A DNA stretch of 5,450 nucleotides from Candidatus Peregrinibacteria bacterium RIFCSPLOWO2_01_FULL_48_20 (GCA_001787475.1 MFXB01000053.1:1-5450); one strand, 5' to 3'. Counted from the stretch's first letter, positions 1-5,079 are shown. Numbers and translations are program-made. Notes: generated by a model not told the origin, from the sequence alone.

Positions 1-16
1 CGCGAACCTTACTCAT
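1..16 (-). CDS. Possible start of a further minus-strand gene, cut by the window edge
   Basis: Two codons' length after the TAG of the DUF721 gene, the minus strand shows an ATG at 16-14 followed by codons for Met-Ser-Lys-Val-Arg before the window ends. A GGAAG six bases ahead of this ATG is the best Shine-Dalgarno match near any start in this part of the window. The one-base spacing after the previous stop would make it the third gene of the glycosyltransferase operon. Five codons are too few to name a product, and the ATG could be chance. Confidence 0.25.
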
Positions 17-17
17 A

Positions 18-341
18 CTAAACTTCCGCCTTCCCCGTTTCCACCACCGCCCTCAAATCTTTCACCCACTCTTTGTCGAGATGGAGATTGATGCGATGAA
101 GCAGTTCGTGGCGATGCACATAAATGCGTTGCGCCCAAATACTGCTGGGGACGGCCACCACAAGGAAGCCGTTTTTAAAATATTTCGGACGAACGCCGTC
201 GGGAAGCGCATCGGTGCCCACAATGCCGGGAAGCAGGTCGCGAAAACGAGCGCACACCAAAGCCGCACGAGCCTCGCGGGTCAATTTGTAGCGGGCAAGC
301 GCCTTGGGAATGAGGTCGATGAAATGGGTGAAATCACTCAT
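18..341 (-). CDS. DUF721 / DciA-like protein
   Basis: A 107-residue protein that fits the DUF721 family, which includes DciA, the replicative helicase (DnaB) loader or operator of most bacteria. Visible family features are the run around residues 40-42 (Ile-Val-Gly), the hydrophobic strand and helix start 'LVVAVPSSIWAQ' at 60-71, and the closing helix plus strand 'LLHRINLHLDKEWVKDLR' at 80-97. The family's usual core is about 90-100 residues, so this is essentially the core alone, without the long disordered extension of actinobacterial or proteobacterial DciA. The ATG overlaps the TGA of the upstream glycosyltransferase (ATGA at 341-338), so translation is probably coupled; a GGCGG lies four bases before the ATG. 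The helicase-loading role is inferred from the family; nucleic-acid binding is all that is safe for short members. Confidence 0.8.
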   Translation of the reverse strand: MSDFTHFIDLIPKALARYKLTREARAALVCARFRDLLPGIVGTDALPDGVRPKYFKNGFLVVAVPSSIWAQRIYVHRHELLHRINLHLDKEWVKDLRAVVETGKAEV

Positions 342-1471
342 TTTACCGCCGAATTATAAACCTTCAGGGTCTTCTCCGCCATGTCTTCCCAAGAAAACTT
401 CAAACTGTGCTTGAGCCCGCACTCACGCAAATCTTTTTGCAAGCCTTCGTCGAGCAATACGCGGCGTACCACATTGGCAATATCTTCGGGATCGTAAGGG
501 TCGAAAAAGAGCGCGTTCGAATCGCCGCAAATTTCAGGAATGCAGGAACTCTTGGAAGCCACCACGGGAGTGCCGCAACGCATGGCTTCGAGCGGCGGTA
601 AACCGAATCCTTCATAAAGAGACGGGAACACGTAAGCCTTCGCCGTTTGATAAAGCGCAATGAGCTCTTTTTCCGGCGCCATTCCCGTGTAAATAACATG
701 ATGCTCGAGACCCAGCTCTTTCACCGTGCGTTTCACTTCGGGATAGTAAGGATCTTCTTCGCCGGTGATGACGAGCTGAAGATCAAAACCCTCGGCACCA
801 TCATGAATCAGCGCGAAAGCGCGAATCAAATTCACCAAATTTTTATGGCCGCGCCACACGCCGGTATAAAGCAAAAACTCTTTCGTGATGCTGTATTTTT
901 TATGCACTTCCTCTTGATATTCTTTATCACCGCGCGGTCCGAATTCCTCCCCCACTCCTTCGTAAATCACCTCCACTTTGCTTGGAGAAGTGCGCGTGAT
1001 TTCCACCAAGTCGGCCTTGGTATTTTCCGAAACGGCAATCACGCTTTTGGCGTTGCGCACGGCGGCTCTGAGCACCCAGTTGTACGCCATTCGGTAAAAA
1101 GCCGAGTTCATTTTCTTACCCGGGAAAAAAGACAAGGTCAGGTCATGAATGGTAACCACGGAAGGCCGTTTGTAAAAAATGGGCGCATTGAAATGCGTAA
1201 AATGCATGAGGTCAAGTTTGGCGCTTCGCAAAGCGAGCAAATAACGAAACTGTTCGGCAAAAGAATAATGATGCGCATTCACCAAAACTTTCGTCACCCT
1301 TTTGTTCGGCTCCTCAAAAGCTTCGTACTCCGGTTGATTCATGAACAGCACGTACTCGTTCTTTTCGTCGATTTTTATGAGGTGCCGTACCAATTCATAA
1401 ACATAACGGCCAATTCCCGTGAACTCGGTGGAATACATTCGTGCGTCAATCCCGATTCGCATAGTACGCAT
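338..1471 (-). CDS. GT4-family glycosyltransferase (group 1)
   Basis: A 377-residue retaining glycosyltransferase of the GT-B fold, family GT4, cytosolic or membrane-attached, expected to move a sugar from a nucleotide-sugar donor to a glycan or lipid-linked acceptor. The N-terminal acceptor domain begins 'MRIGIDARMY' with the Gly-Ile-Gly-Arg loop at 19-22, 'HFTHFNAP' at 90-97 and 'VVTIHDL' at 105-111. The donor domain begins near 200 with 'YTGVWRGHKNL' (202-212; Arg208, Lys210) and holds the E-x7-E nucleotide-sugar motif, Glu287 and Glu295 within 'YEGFGLPPLEAM'. The sequence pattern resembles mannosyltransferases of the WbdA/MtfB sort, but the sugar cannot be read from it. Two starts are possible, ATG at 1471 and at 1462; the second gives the classic family N-terminus, while a GGGG six bases ahead favours the first. 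It leads an operon with the overlapping DUF721 gene. Confidence 0.93.
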   Translation of the reverse strand: MRTMRIGIDARMYSTEFTGIGRYVYELVRHLIKIDEKNEYVLFMNQPEYEAFEEPNKRVTKVLVNAHHYSFAEQFRYLLALRSAKLDLMHFTHFNAPIFYKRPSVVTIHDLTLSFFPGKKMNSAFYRMAYNWVLRAAVRNAKSVIAVSENTKADLVEITRTSPSKVEVIYEGVGEEFGPRGDKEYQEEVHKKYSITKEFLLYTGVWRGHKNLVNLIRAFALIHDGAEGFDLQLVITGEEDPYYPEVKRTVKELGLEHHVIYTGMAPEKELIALYQTAKAYVFPSLYEGFGLPPLEAMRCGTPVVASKSSCIPEICGDSNALFFDPYDPEDIANVVRRVLLDEGLQKDLRECGLKHSLKFSWEDMAEKTLKVYNSAVK

Positions 1472-1490
1472 CTTTTACCCCAGCCCGTTT

Positions 1491-1520
1491 ACTATTGCAA
1501 GCGACCCCCTGATTTGTTAA
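1491..1520 (-). promoter_or_regulatory. Candidate sigma-70-type promoter for the glycosyltransferase operon
   Basis: On the minus strand TTAACA (1520-1515, five of six matches to TTGACA) and AATAGT (1496-1491, four of six to TATAAT) are separated by 18 bases. Transcription would start near 1484, leaving a leader of only about 13 bases before the ATG at 1471. The -10 is mediocre, so this is a candidate only. Confidence 0.35.
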
Positions 1521-1535
1521 AGTGCGTTGGCTTCG

Positions 1536-1579
1536 CTCGCAGAGGGCGAGGATTAAAAAAGGTGTCGCGTTAGCGACTC
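1536..1579. repeat. Two-hairpin repeat module, copy 1 (left of tRNA-Asp)
   Basis: This copy consists of CTCGC/GCGAG (1536-1550, loop in between), an 11-base A-rich linker, and an 18-base element at 1562-1579 that is itself a hairpin (GTCGC, loop GTTA, GCGAC). The same order, with the 18-base part identical, recurs at 1672-1716 on the other side of the tRNA. It looks like a small palindromic interspersed or terminator-derived repeat; no coding capacity is seen. Confidence 0.65.
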
Positions 1580-1582
1580 TTT
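1553..1582 (-). terminator. Terminator-like hairpin with T6 tract, minus strand
   Basis: Read on the minus strand, GTCGC and GCGAC close a TAAC loop, an outer AAAG can pair with CTTT across a small internal loop, and a run of six T follows (complement of 1555-1560). This is the form of a Rho-independent terminator. It lies in repeat copy 1 and would stop minus-strand transcripts that pass antisense through tRNA-Asp before they reach the glycosyltransferase promoter. Confidence 0.42.
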
Positions 1583-1591
1583 GGTTCAATT

Positions 1592-1668
1592 GGGATGGTA
1601 GCTCAGTTGGTTAGAGCGCTGCCCTGTCACGGCAGAGGTCGCGGGTTCGAGTCCCGTTCATCCCGCCA
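1592..1668 (+). tRNA. tRNA-Asp (anticodon GTC)
   Basis: A complete 77-base cloverleaf with the CCA tail encoded at 1666-1668. The acceptor stem GGGATGG pairs with TCATCCC (last pair G:U), the D arm is GCTC/GAGC, the anticodon stem CTGCC/GGCAG is perfect, and the seven-base loop CTGTCAC places GTC at 1626-1628. The variable region is AGGTC and the T arm has the standard TTCGAGT loop. The discriminator base is G (1665), as expected for aspartate. It converges with the PH-domain gene and lies between two copies of a hairpin repeat. I could not find a convincing promoter in the 100 bases before it. Confidence 0.97.
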
Positions 1669-1671
1669 CCA

Positions 1672-1716
1672 CTCGCCGAAGGCGAGCTACAGAAAGGAGT
1701 GTCGCGTTAGCGACTC
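1672..1716. repeat. Two-hairpin repeat module, copy 2 (right of tRNA-Asp)
   Basis: CTCGCC-GAA-GGCGAG at 1672-1686 is a perfect six-pair hairpin with a three-base loop. It is followed by a 12-base linker and the 18-base hairpin element at 1699-1716, identical to 1562-1579. The tRNA's CCA end is only three bases away, so on the plus strand the first hairpin could also help to end or process the tRNA transcript, although no T run follows it. Confidence 0.65.
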
Positions 1717-1717
1717 C
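1690..1717 (-). terminator. Weak terminator-like hairpin after the PH-domain gene
   Basis: On the minus strand, just past the TAG of the PH-domain gene, GGAG and TCGC pair with GCGA and CTCC around a TAAC loop, with a two-base bulge, and TTTCTG follows. The T tract is broken, so termination may be partial; the second copy at 1553-1582 has the better T run. Confidence 0.38.
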
Positions 1718-1722
1718 TTAGG

Positions 1723-2346
1723 CTACTCAGCGAAACTGAGGCTCTTGTCCAGGCCCAAGGGTGCCCTTTCTGGCGGCGTTTCGGGCTGCAAAAAACTGGG
1801 TGGAGTGAGTTGAAGATTCCGTTTGGGCATGTACATGCTCTTCACTTGGTTAATTTTCTTAAACTGATATTCCGGCCGCGGCACCATGGTCAGCGTCAAC
1901 GTCTCGGATGTCCCCGAAAGAACAATCACAAGCGAACCGTAATTGAAAAGCGTTTGCATGAGCCCGTACTGTTTTTTTTGAATATCCTGGATGTTGGCGA
2001 GATCGATGGAAGTTTTACTGTCTTTTAAAAAAACCGAACGGTCCACCTCGACGATTCGGCAATTCGTAATAACAACGGTATGAAGGTAAAAACGGAAAAT
2101 ATCCAAATGAATGCGATGAATGGCGTAAACAAGAATGAGTATTCCCAAGAGTGAACCAAGCCCGCCGAAGAACCCCGGCTGACTCAAGGGTGCCAGGAAA
2201 ACAAAGCCCAAAAAAATCAAAATAAAGGCAAGAGGCAAGAGCGCAAGTCGAGGGACGATCAAAGCCCAGTGCTGACGAAAGTAACAAAGCACCTGCTCGT
2301 CTTCGAACTGCCCCTTAAAGTTTTTGTGATGGATGGGAGTATTCAT
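1723..2346 (-). CDS. Bacterial PH-domain (bPH2/DUF304-like) membrane protein
   Basis: A 207-residue protein with a short cytoplasmic N-terminus, two hydrophobic segments at about 29-52 and 60-78, then a bacterial pleckstrin-homology-like domain at about 83-175. The domain shows the usual order: an aromatic strand with 'VVITNCRIVEVDRSVF' (91-106), then 'IDLANIQDIQKKQYGLMQTLFNYGSL' split over 114-139, whose Asp-Ile-Gln and Phe-Asn-Tyr-Gly elements are typical of the YdbS/YvbH-like group. The last 30 residues are proline-rich and probably disordered. Function in this family is poorly known; members sit in the membrane and some are linked to envelope stress or secretion, but nothing here fixes a role. 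Its ATG overlaps the TGA of the upstream small membrane gene (ATGA, 2346-2343), which implies coupled translation and perhaps a shared complex. Confidence 0.87.
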   Translation of the reverse strand: MNTPIHHKNFKGQFEDEQVLCYFRQHWALIVPRLALLPLAFILIFLGFVFLAPLSQPGFFGGLGSLLGILILVYAIHRIHLDIFRFYLHTVVITNCRIVEVDRSVFLKDSKTSIDLANIQDIQKKQYGLMQTLFNYGSLVIVLSGTSETLTLTMVPRPEYQFKKINQVKSMYMPKRNLQLTPPSFLQPETPPERAPLGLDKSLSFAE

Positions 2347-2573
2347 ACTGCGAGGAATGAAAAAGCTAAAAGAGTGCCGAGCGCACCCAAAACGGCCACA
2401 AAAAAGACATACGAGTAAACGAAGTAACGCAGCCGAATGAAGCCAAATAATAATGTGTAGACAGATTCGGCAAATCTGTACTGATTAATGTAGGCGTAGA
2501 GCTTTTTTACCGTCAGTGCGCAGAATGCCACGGACGCAACAGCGGTGAGTAGTAGAATGCTAAAAAACCACAT
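2343..2573 (-). CDS. Small two-helix membrane protein of unknown function
   Basis: A 76-residue protein that I do not recognise. It has hydrophobic segments at about 2-22 and 50-74, joined by a basic, aromatic loop (Lys23, Lys24, Arg33, Arg47, Arg49, several Tyr and Phe). By the positive-inside rule the loop would be cytoplasmic, giving a hairpin with both ends outside. No cleavable signal peptide or lipobox is visible. Support that it is real comes from the ATGA overlap with the PH-domain gene downstream, the membrane-like composition over its whole length, and a good promoter upstream. No Shine-Dalgarno sequence precedes its ATG. A chance reading frame is possible but less likely. Confidence 0.68.
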   Translation of the reverse strand: MWFFSILLLTAVASVAFCALTVKKLYAYINQYRFAESVYTLLFGFIRLRYFVYSYVFFVAVLGALGTLLAFSFLAV

Positions 2574-2653
2574 GGTACTAAAAATGTTTTATAATCTAAA
2601 CTTTTTAGGGTGATTGATTTTCCCAATTAGCCCTGTCAATACCGAATTGTTTA

Positions 2654-2690
2654 GCTCGGGGGGAATCCGAGCGCCTTTCACTTGGAAAGG
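2654..2690. other. Two back-to-back hairpins in the divergent intergenic region
   Basis: GCTCGG (2654-2659) pairs with CCGAGC (2667-2672) around a seven-base G-rich loop. One base later CCTTTC (2674-2679) pairs with GAAAGG (2685-2690) around five bases. Both stems are six perfect pairs. From the minus-strand promoter at 2726-2698 the transcript would start near 2691, so these hairpins would form its extreme 5' end. No T run follows in either direction, so they are not classic terminators. Confidence 0.45.
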
Positions 2691-2693
2691 TTG

Positions 2694-2699
2694 TATAAT
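2694..2699 (+). promoter_or_regulatory. Perfect TATAAT box, candidate promoter of the HAD-lipid kinase-UbiA operon
   Basis: A perfect -10 hexamer stands 57 bases before the HAD start, but no recognisable -35 lies 15-19 bases upstream, where the paired hairpins are instead. It overlaps the -10 of the minus-strand promoter and lies inside a dyad, GTTGT to ACAAC (2690-2708). The rest of the plus-strand leader shows no Shine-Dalgarno sequence near the HAD start. Confidence 0.35.
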
Positions 2700-2726
2700 T
2701 GTAACAACTCCCCTCCTAAAGGTCAA
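2698..2726 (-). promoter_or_regulatory. Candidate promoter for the small membrane protein/PH-domain operon
   Basis: On the minus strand TTGACC (2726-2721) and TACAAT (2703-2698) each match five of six consensus bases, at the ideal 17-base spacing. Transcription would start near 2691 and give a leader of about 118 bases before the ATG at 2573, which begins with two hairpins. The -10 overlaps the plus-strand TATAAT at 2694-2699, so the two directions may compete. Confidence 0.5.
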
Positions 2727-2755
2727 ATCGATCCCACTGAATTTTCCTCTAAACT

Positions 2756-3217
2756 ATGTCTGCTTCTCAGCCTTTCGTTCTATTGCACCCCACCTCCATA
2801 AAAGGCTTTCTCATTTTTCTTGATATAGATGGGACGCTCTGCACCGATGGGACAACAGACGTCGATGAAGCCACACTAAAACAAATCAGCAGGCTCAAAG
2901 AAACCAACACACTCTATTTATGTTCCAACAAAAAAAATCACCCCCGCAATCAAGCTATCTCAGACTTAATCGGCATCCCTTACCTCAAAACGAAGCTCCG
3001 AAAACCCGACCCGAAAATTCTAAATTTAATTAAAGCCCCGATCAAAACTCCACTGCTGGTAATTGGAGATTTATTTTGGACCGATGGGCGTTTTGCCAGA
3101 AAGATTGGCGCGAAGTTCATTCAAGTGAAGAGCAAAACCGGGACCAAGGACCCCTGGTGGATTTCCTGGGCACACAGAGCCGACGACCTCCTCTCACTAT
3201 TACTTCTCCGACCATGA
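2756..3217 (+). CDS. HAD-superfamily phosphatase, YqeG/GEP4-like subfamily IIIA
   Basis: A 153-residue minimal HAD hydrolase without an inserted cap. Motif I is 'FLDIDGTL' (Asp23 the nucleophile, Asp25 the acid/base), motif II is Ser57-Asn58, the motif III lysine is in 'RKPDPKIL' (Lys83 most likely), and motif IV is 'VIGDLFWTDGRFA' with Asp105 and Asp110. The Ser-Asn pair, the Lys-Pro-Asp and the GD-x4-TD spacing match the YqeG/GEP4 group, whose yeast and plant members are phosphatidylglycerophosphate phosphatases; bacterial YqeG substrates are unsettled. The first 16 residues precede the fold, and no inner Met is available, so the ATG at 2756 is the only ATG start. No Shine-Dalgarno sequence is present. 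Its TGA overlaps the ATG of the lipid kinase gene (3214-3217). Given its neighbours, a lipid or isoprenoid phosphate is a reasonable but unproven substrate. Confidence 0.86.
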   Translation: MSASQPFVLLHPTSIKGFLIFLDIDGTLCTDGTTDVDEATLKQISRLKETNTLYLCSNKKNHPRNQAISDLIGIPYLKTKLRKPDPKILNLIKAPIKTPLLVIGDLFWTDGRFARKIGAKFIQVKSKTGTKDPWWISWAHRADDLLSLLLLRP

Positions 3218-4023
3218 AGCACGCACTAGTCATCTACAACCCCGTTTCGGGCAGCAAAAAATGGCGCGATGTACCGGCGCTTATTCAAGAAACTTTAAGC
3301 AAACATGATTTTGATTGGACTTGGTACGACACAAAACTTCAGCAAAATTTGGAACCATTATTTACTTCCACATACGACCGAGTTGTCGTTTCCGGCGGCG
3401 ATGGTACTGTGGCGGAAGTGGTGAAGTTCATGGTGGAACACAAGGTAAAAATGCCTCTCGTCGTTCTTCCCCAAGGAAGCGGAAATTTGCTGGCGCGAGC
3501 CTTGAGCATTCCCCTCTTGCAACCTCGCCGCGCTCTCACACTGGGTCTCACCGAAAAACCTCAATCCCTCGATGTTATGAGGGTGAACAAACATTACTAT
3601 GGACTCATCGCCGTGGGGCGTGGCTACGATACTTTTCTCATGCAAGAAACCCCACGAACCCTCAAACGCCGACTGGGATTTCTCGCTTACTTTTGGACTT
3701 TCATAAAAACTTTTTTATTTTACCGCAGCAAACCCTACAAGCTCACTTTCGACAAAGTGCGAGCTCAAGTCTTAGCCAAAACCATTATGGTATTCAACCT
3801 TCTTCCCGTTCCCCTCACGTCCATCCGGCCCAACGATGGTCTTTTGAACACTCTGGTCCTCACCTCACGAGGATGGGTTCAAAGTTTCACGAGCAAATCG
3901 GTGGTTATTAAAAGCAAAAAAGAACTGAAGTTCGAAGTGGACGGAGACGTTCACCGCAGCAAGGTGATCTCTATTGAAGTACTCCCCAAAGCGCTTTCTG
4001 TTGTTTTTAAGAAACAGTTTTAA
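3214..4023 (+). CDS. Diacylglycerol kinase-like lipid kinase (DAGK catalytic domain)
   Basis: A 269-residue cytosolic, membrane-surface kinase that would transfer the ATP gamma-phosphate to a lipid alcohol. The N-terminal ATP-binding domain has 'IYNPVSGSKK' (7-16), the glycine-rich 'VVSGGDGTVAEVV' (58-70) and 'PQGSGNLLARAL' (86-97); the usual Asn after GGDGTV is Ala here. The C-terminal beta-sandwich shows 'IRPNDGLLNTLVL' (204-216) and the Asp-Gly-Asp at 243-245 that closes the family's metal/active-site loop. It is about 30 residues shorter than DgkB or YegS. I chose the ATG at 3214 because it overlaps the HAD stop as ATGA and begins right at the conserved first strand; an in-frame ATG at 3076 lies inside the HAD gene and adds residues unlike the family. 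Diacylglycerol is the default substrate, but the neighbouring polyprenyl-phosphate enzyme makes a prenol alternative worth noting. Confidence 0.93.
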   Translation: MKHALVIYNPVSGSKKWRDVPALIQETLSKHDFDWTWYDTKLQQNLEPLFTSTYDRVVVSGGDGTVAEVVKFMVEHKVKMPLVVLPQGSGNLLARALSIPLLQPRRALTLGLTEKPQSLDVMRVNKHYYGLIAVGRGYDTFLMQETPRTLKRRLGFLAYFWTFIKTFLFYRSKPYKLTFDKVRAQVLAKTIMVFNLLPVPLTSIRPNDGLLNTLVLTSRGWVQSFTSKSVVIKSKKELKFEVDGDVHRSKVISIEVLPKALSVVFKKQF

Positions 4024-4026
4024 ACG

Positions 4027-4872
4027 ATGAAGAAAACCCTCAATTCTTACCGGAAACTACTTCGTATTGAACAGTGGTACAAGAATTTTTTGGTCTTTGC
4101 ACCGCTCCTATTTGCACCTGAAACCATCCAACCCTGGCCGTTGCTTCTGCTCGCATTTTTTGGACTCTGCAACGTTTCTTCCCTCACATACATTGCAAAC
4201 GATTGGCTAGATCGCGGGAAAGATCGTCTTCATCCCGTGAAGAAAAATCGCCCACTCGCAAGCGGAAAAATTTCCAGCAAAGCCGCTCTCATTGTGGCAA
4301 GCTTTTTAGCTATGTTCACCCTCATCACTGCGTTTCGCATCGAAGGGCTTTACTCCTTTGCCGTACTCGTCTATTTCGTGCTCACGCTGGCGTATTCCTT
4401 CGGGCTAAAAAATCTTCCCCTCGTAGATATTTTTATTATTGGAATCAACTTTACTCTTCGAACGCTGGCCGGACTTCTCACCCTTCCAACCCGCTTCGAA
4501 CTTCCATATTTTGTTTTTATCTTTGCCTTTGTTTTACTTTTTCTCACGCACAAACGCCGCAGTGATATCAAGTTGCTTGGTGCTGGAAAAGCCATCGCTC
4601 ACAAGCCGGTTCTCAAATTTTACACACGCCGTGTTTGCTACGGCATTCGAGCGCTCGCCTATATGCTTATTCTCGCAGCTTTTCATGAACTTTTCCTGGA
4701 AGGATGGTCGCCCTATTTTCTTTTGGCCATCCTCGCCCTCCTTTTTTACACCAGCACGCTTTTTGTAAAAAACCCTGCACTTGCCATTCGCCCTCACTAT
4801 TTGTTCAAAAATAAACTTTGGATCTATCTTCTGTTTTTATGCAGCCTCTTTCCATTCCTCCTCATCGTCTAA
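4027..4872 (+). CDS. UbiA-family enzyme, decaprenyl-phosphate phosphoribosyltransferase-like
   Basis: A 281-residue integral membrane protein of the UbiA superfamily with about eight or nine hydrophobic helices. The first Asp-rich motif reads ND-xx-D-xxx-D-xx-HP-x-K-xx-RP, with Asn58, Asp59, Asp62, Asp66, His69, Lys72 and Arg75. It is preceded by 'RIEQWYKN' (13-20) and followed in the second half by 'YSFGLKNLPLVD' (123-134) and 'LRTLAG' (144-149). This combination is that of the decaprenyl-phosphate 5-phosphoribosyltransferases (mycobacterial Rv3806c type), which transfer phosphoribose from PRPP to a polyprenyl phosphate as the first step to lipid-linked arabinose or ribose; quinone and heme prenyltransferases have different flanking residues. 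The specific activity is inferred from these motifs. The start is three bases after the lipid kinase stop, and a strong hairpin terminator follows, so it ends the operon. Confidence 0.92.
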   Translation: MKKTLNSYRKLLRIEQWYKNFLVFAPLLFAPETIQPWPLLLLAFFGLCNVSSLTYIANDWLDRGKDRLHPVKKNRPLASGKISSKAALIVASFLAMFTLITAFRIEGLYSFAVLVYFVLTLAYSFGLKNLPLVDIFIIGINFTLRTLAGLLTLPTRFELPYFVFIFAFVLLFLTHKRRSDIKLLGAGKAIAHKPVLKFYTRRVCYGIRALAYMLILAAFHELFLEGWSPYFLLAILALLFYTSTLFVKNPALAIRPHYLFKNKLWIYLLFLCSLFPFLLIV

Positions 4873-4903
4873 TCGTGGTACTCTAGCCGACGGTGCAAGT
4901 GGG

Positions 4904-4933
4904 TGTTGTCAGAGCTCCGACAGCAGGTTTTTT
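4904..4933 (+). terminator. Rho-independent terminator of the HAD-kinase-UbiA operon
   Basis: TGTTGTC (4904-4910) pairs with GACAGCA (4919-4925) as seven pairs including one G:U, around an eight-base loop. Two G and a run of six T (4928-4933) follow. It stands 31 bases after the UbiA stop. The intervening 4873-4903 shows nothing else. Confidence 0.68.
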
Positions 4934-4955
4934 CTGGCTGAAAGGCTTTATGCCC

Positions 4956-4984
4956 TTGAATTTTTTATAGCGTTCTGATAAGAT
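4956..4984 (+). promoter_or_regulatory. Extended -10 promoter ahead of a possible small RNA
   Basis: TTGAAT (4956-4961) and TAAGAT (4979-4984) are exactly 17 bases apart, and the -10 carries the extended TG (4976-4977) one base before the hexamer. Transcription would start at about 4991. The terminator at 5033-5065 lies just downstream, so the product would be very short. Confidence 0.5.
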
Positions 4985-4990
4985 TGAAAT

Positions 4991-5064
4991 GTAAGACTAG
5001 GCGCTGTTAAGTTACAGTCCTTCTGGTTGTCACGAAAACCTTGCAATACTTGCAGGGTTTTTTC
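4991..5064 (+). ncRNA. Candidate small RNA of about 74 bases
   Basis: This interval is bounded by a well-spaced extended -10 promoter and a strong intrinsic terminator, and no start codon plus reading frame of useful length lies within. The first part can form CTGT/ACAG (5004-5017) as a small hairpin; GGTT at 5025-5028 could pair with AACC at 5037-5040 and so compete with the base of the terminator stem. I recognise no known RNA family. It could be an independent small RNA, or a leader that attenuates transcription toward the tRNA gene downstream. Confidence 0.35.
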
Positions 5065-5065
5065 G
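5033..5065 (+). terminator. Strong intrinsic terminator
   Basis: CCTTGCAA (5039-5046) and TTGCAGGG (5050-5057) form eight pairs around a three-base loop, extended by four A upstream against the six T at 5058-5063, with CG on both outer ends. On the minus strand the same hairpin is followed by four T, so it can also stop transcripts coming from the convergent ApbE gene. Confidence 0.8.
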
Positions 5066-5079
5066 TTTACTGATAAAAT
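5050..5079 (+). promoter_or_regulatory. Candidate extended -10 promoter for the second tRNA
   Basis: TAAAAT (5074-5079) is preceded by an extended TG (5071-5072), giving the same TGATAA-AT shape as the promoter at 4976-4984. A weak -35, TTGCAG (5050-5055), lies 18 bases upstream inside the terminator hairpin. The predicted start, 5086, is exactly where the leader that pairs with the tRNA 3' end begins. Confidence 0.48.

Noticed and set aside
353..358. TATAAT on the minus strand just before the DUF721 gene
   Set aside because: It encodes Tyr-Asn near the end of the glycosyltransferase, has no -35 at a suitable distance, and would give a leader of about five bases.
1527..1558. Possible promoter of tRNA-Asp, TTGGCT with GATTAA
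   Set aside because: Only weak matches to both boxes and it lies inside the repeat module, so I could not support it.
647..1573. Long open frame (308 codons) on the plus strand opposite the glycosyltransferase
   Set aside because: Its translation is rich in His, Arg and Phe and resembles no family, while the opposite strand encodes a full GT4 enzyme with all motifs. It is a shadow frame.
1726..1740. Hairpin CTCAG/CTGAG at the 3' end of the PH-domain gene
   Set aside because: Five pairs inside coding sequence with no T run after it; it may be chance, so I did not list it as a terminator.
1595..1813. Open frame starting inside tRNA-Asp
   Set aside because: It runs through the tRNA, the hairpin repeat and the end of the PH-domain gene; no family resemblance and no independent start signal.
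2587..2596. TATAAT-like box (both strands) at the start of the small membrane gene leader
   Set aside because: No -35 at 16-19 bases on either strand; the stretch is simply AT-rich.
2634..2639. Perfect TTGACA on the minus strand before the small membrane gene
   Set aside because: Sixteen to eighteen bases downstream there is only CAATCA-like sequence, which is a poor -10; the pair at 2726-2698 is better.
3076..3213. Upstream extension of the lipid kinase to an in-frame ATG at 3076
   Set aside because: The extra 46 residues lie over the HAD gene in another frame and do not resemble the kinase family; the ATGA start at 3214 matches the conserved N-terminal strand.
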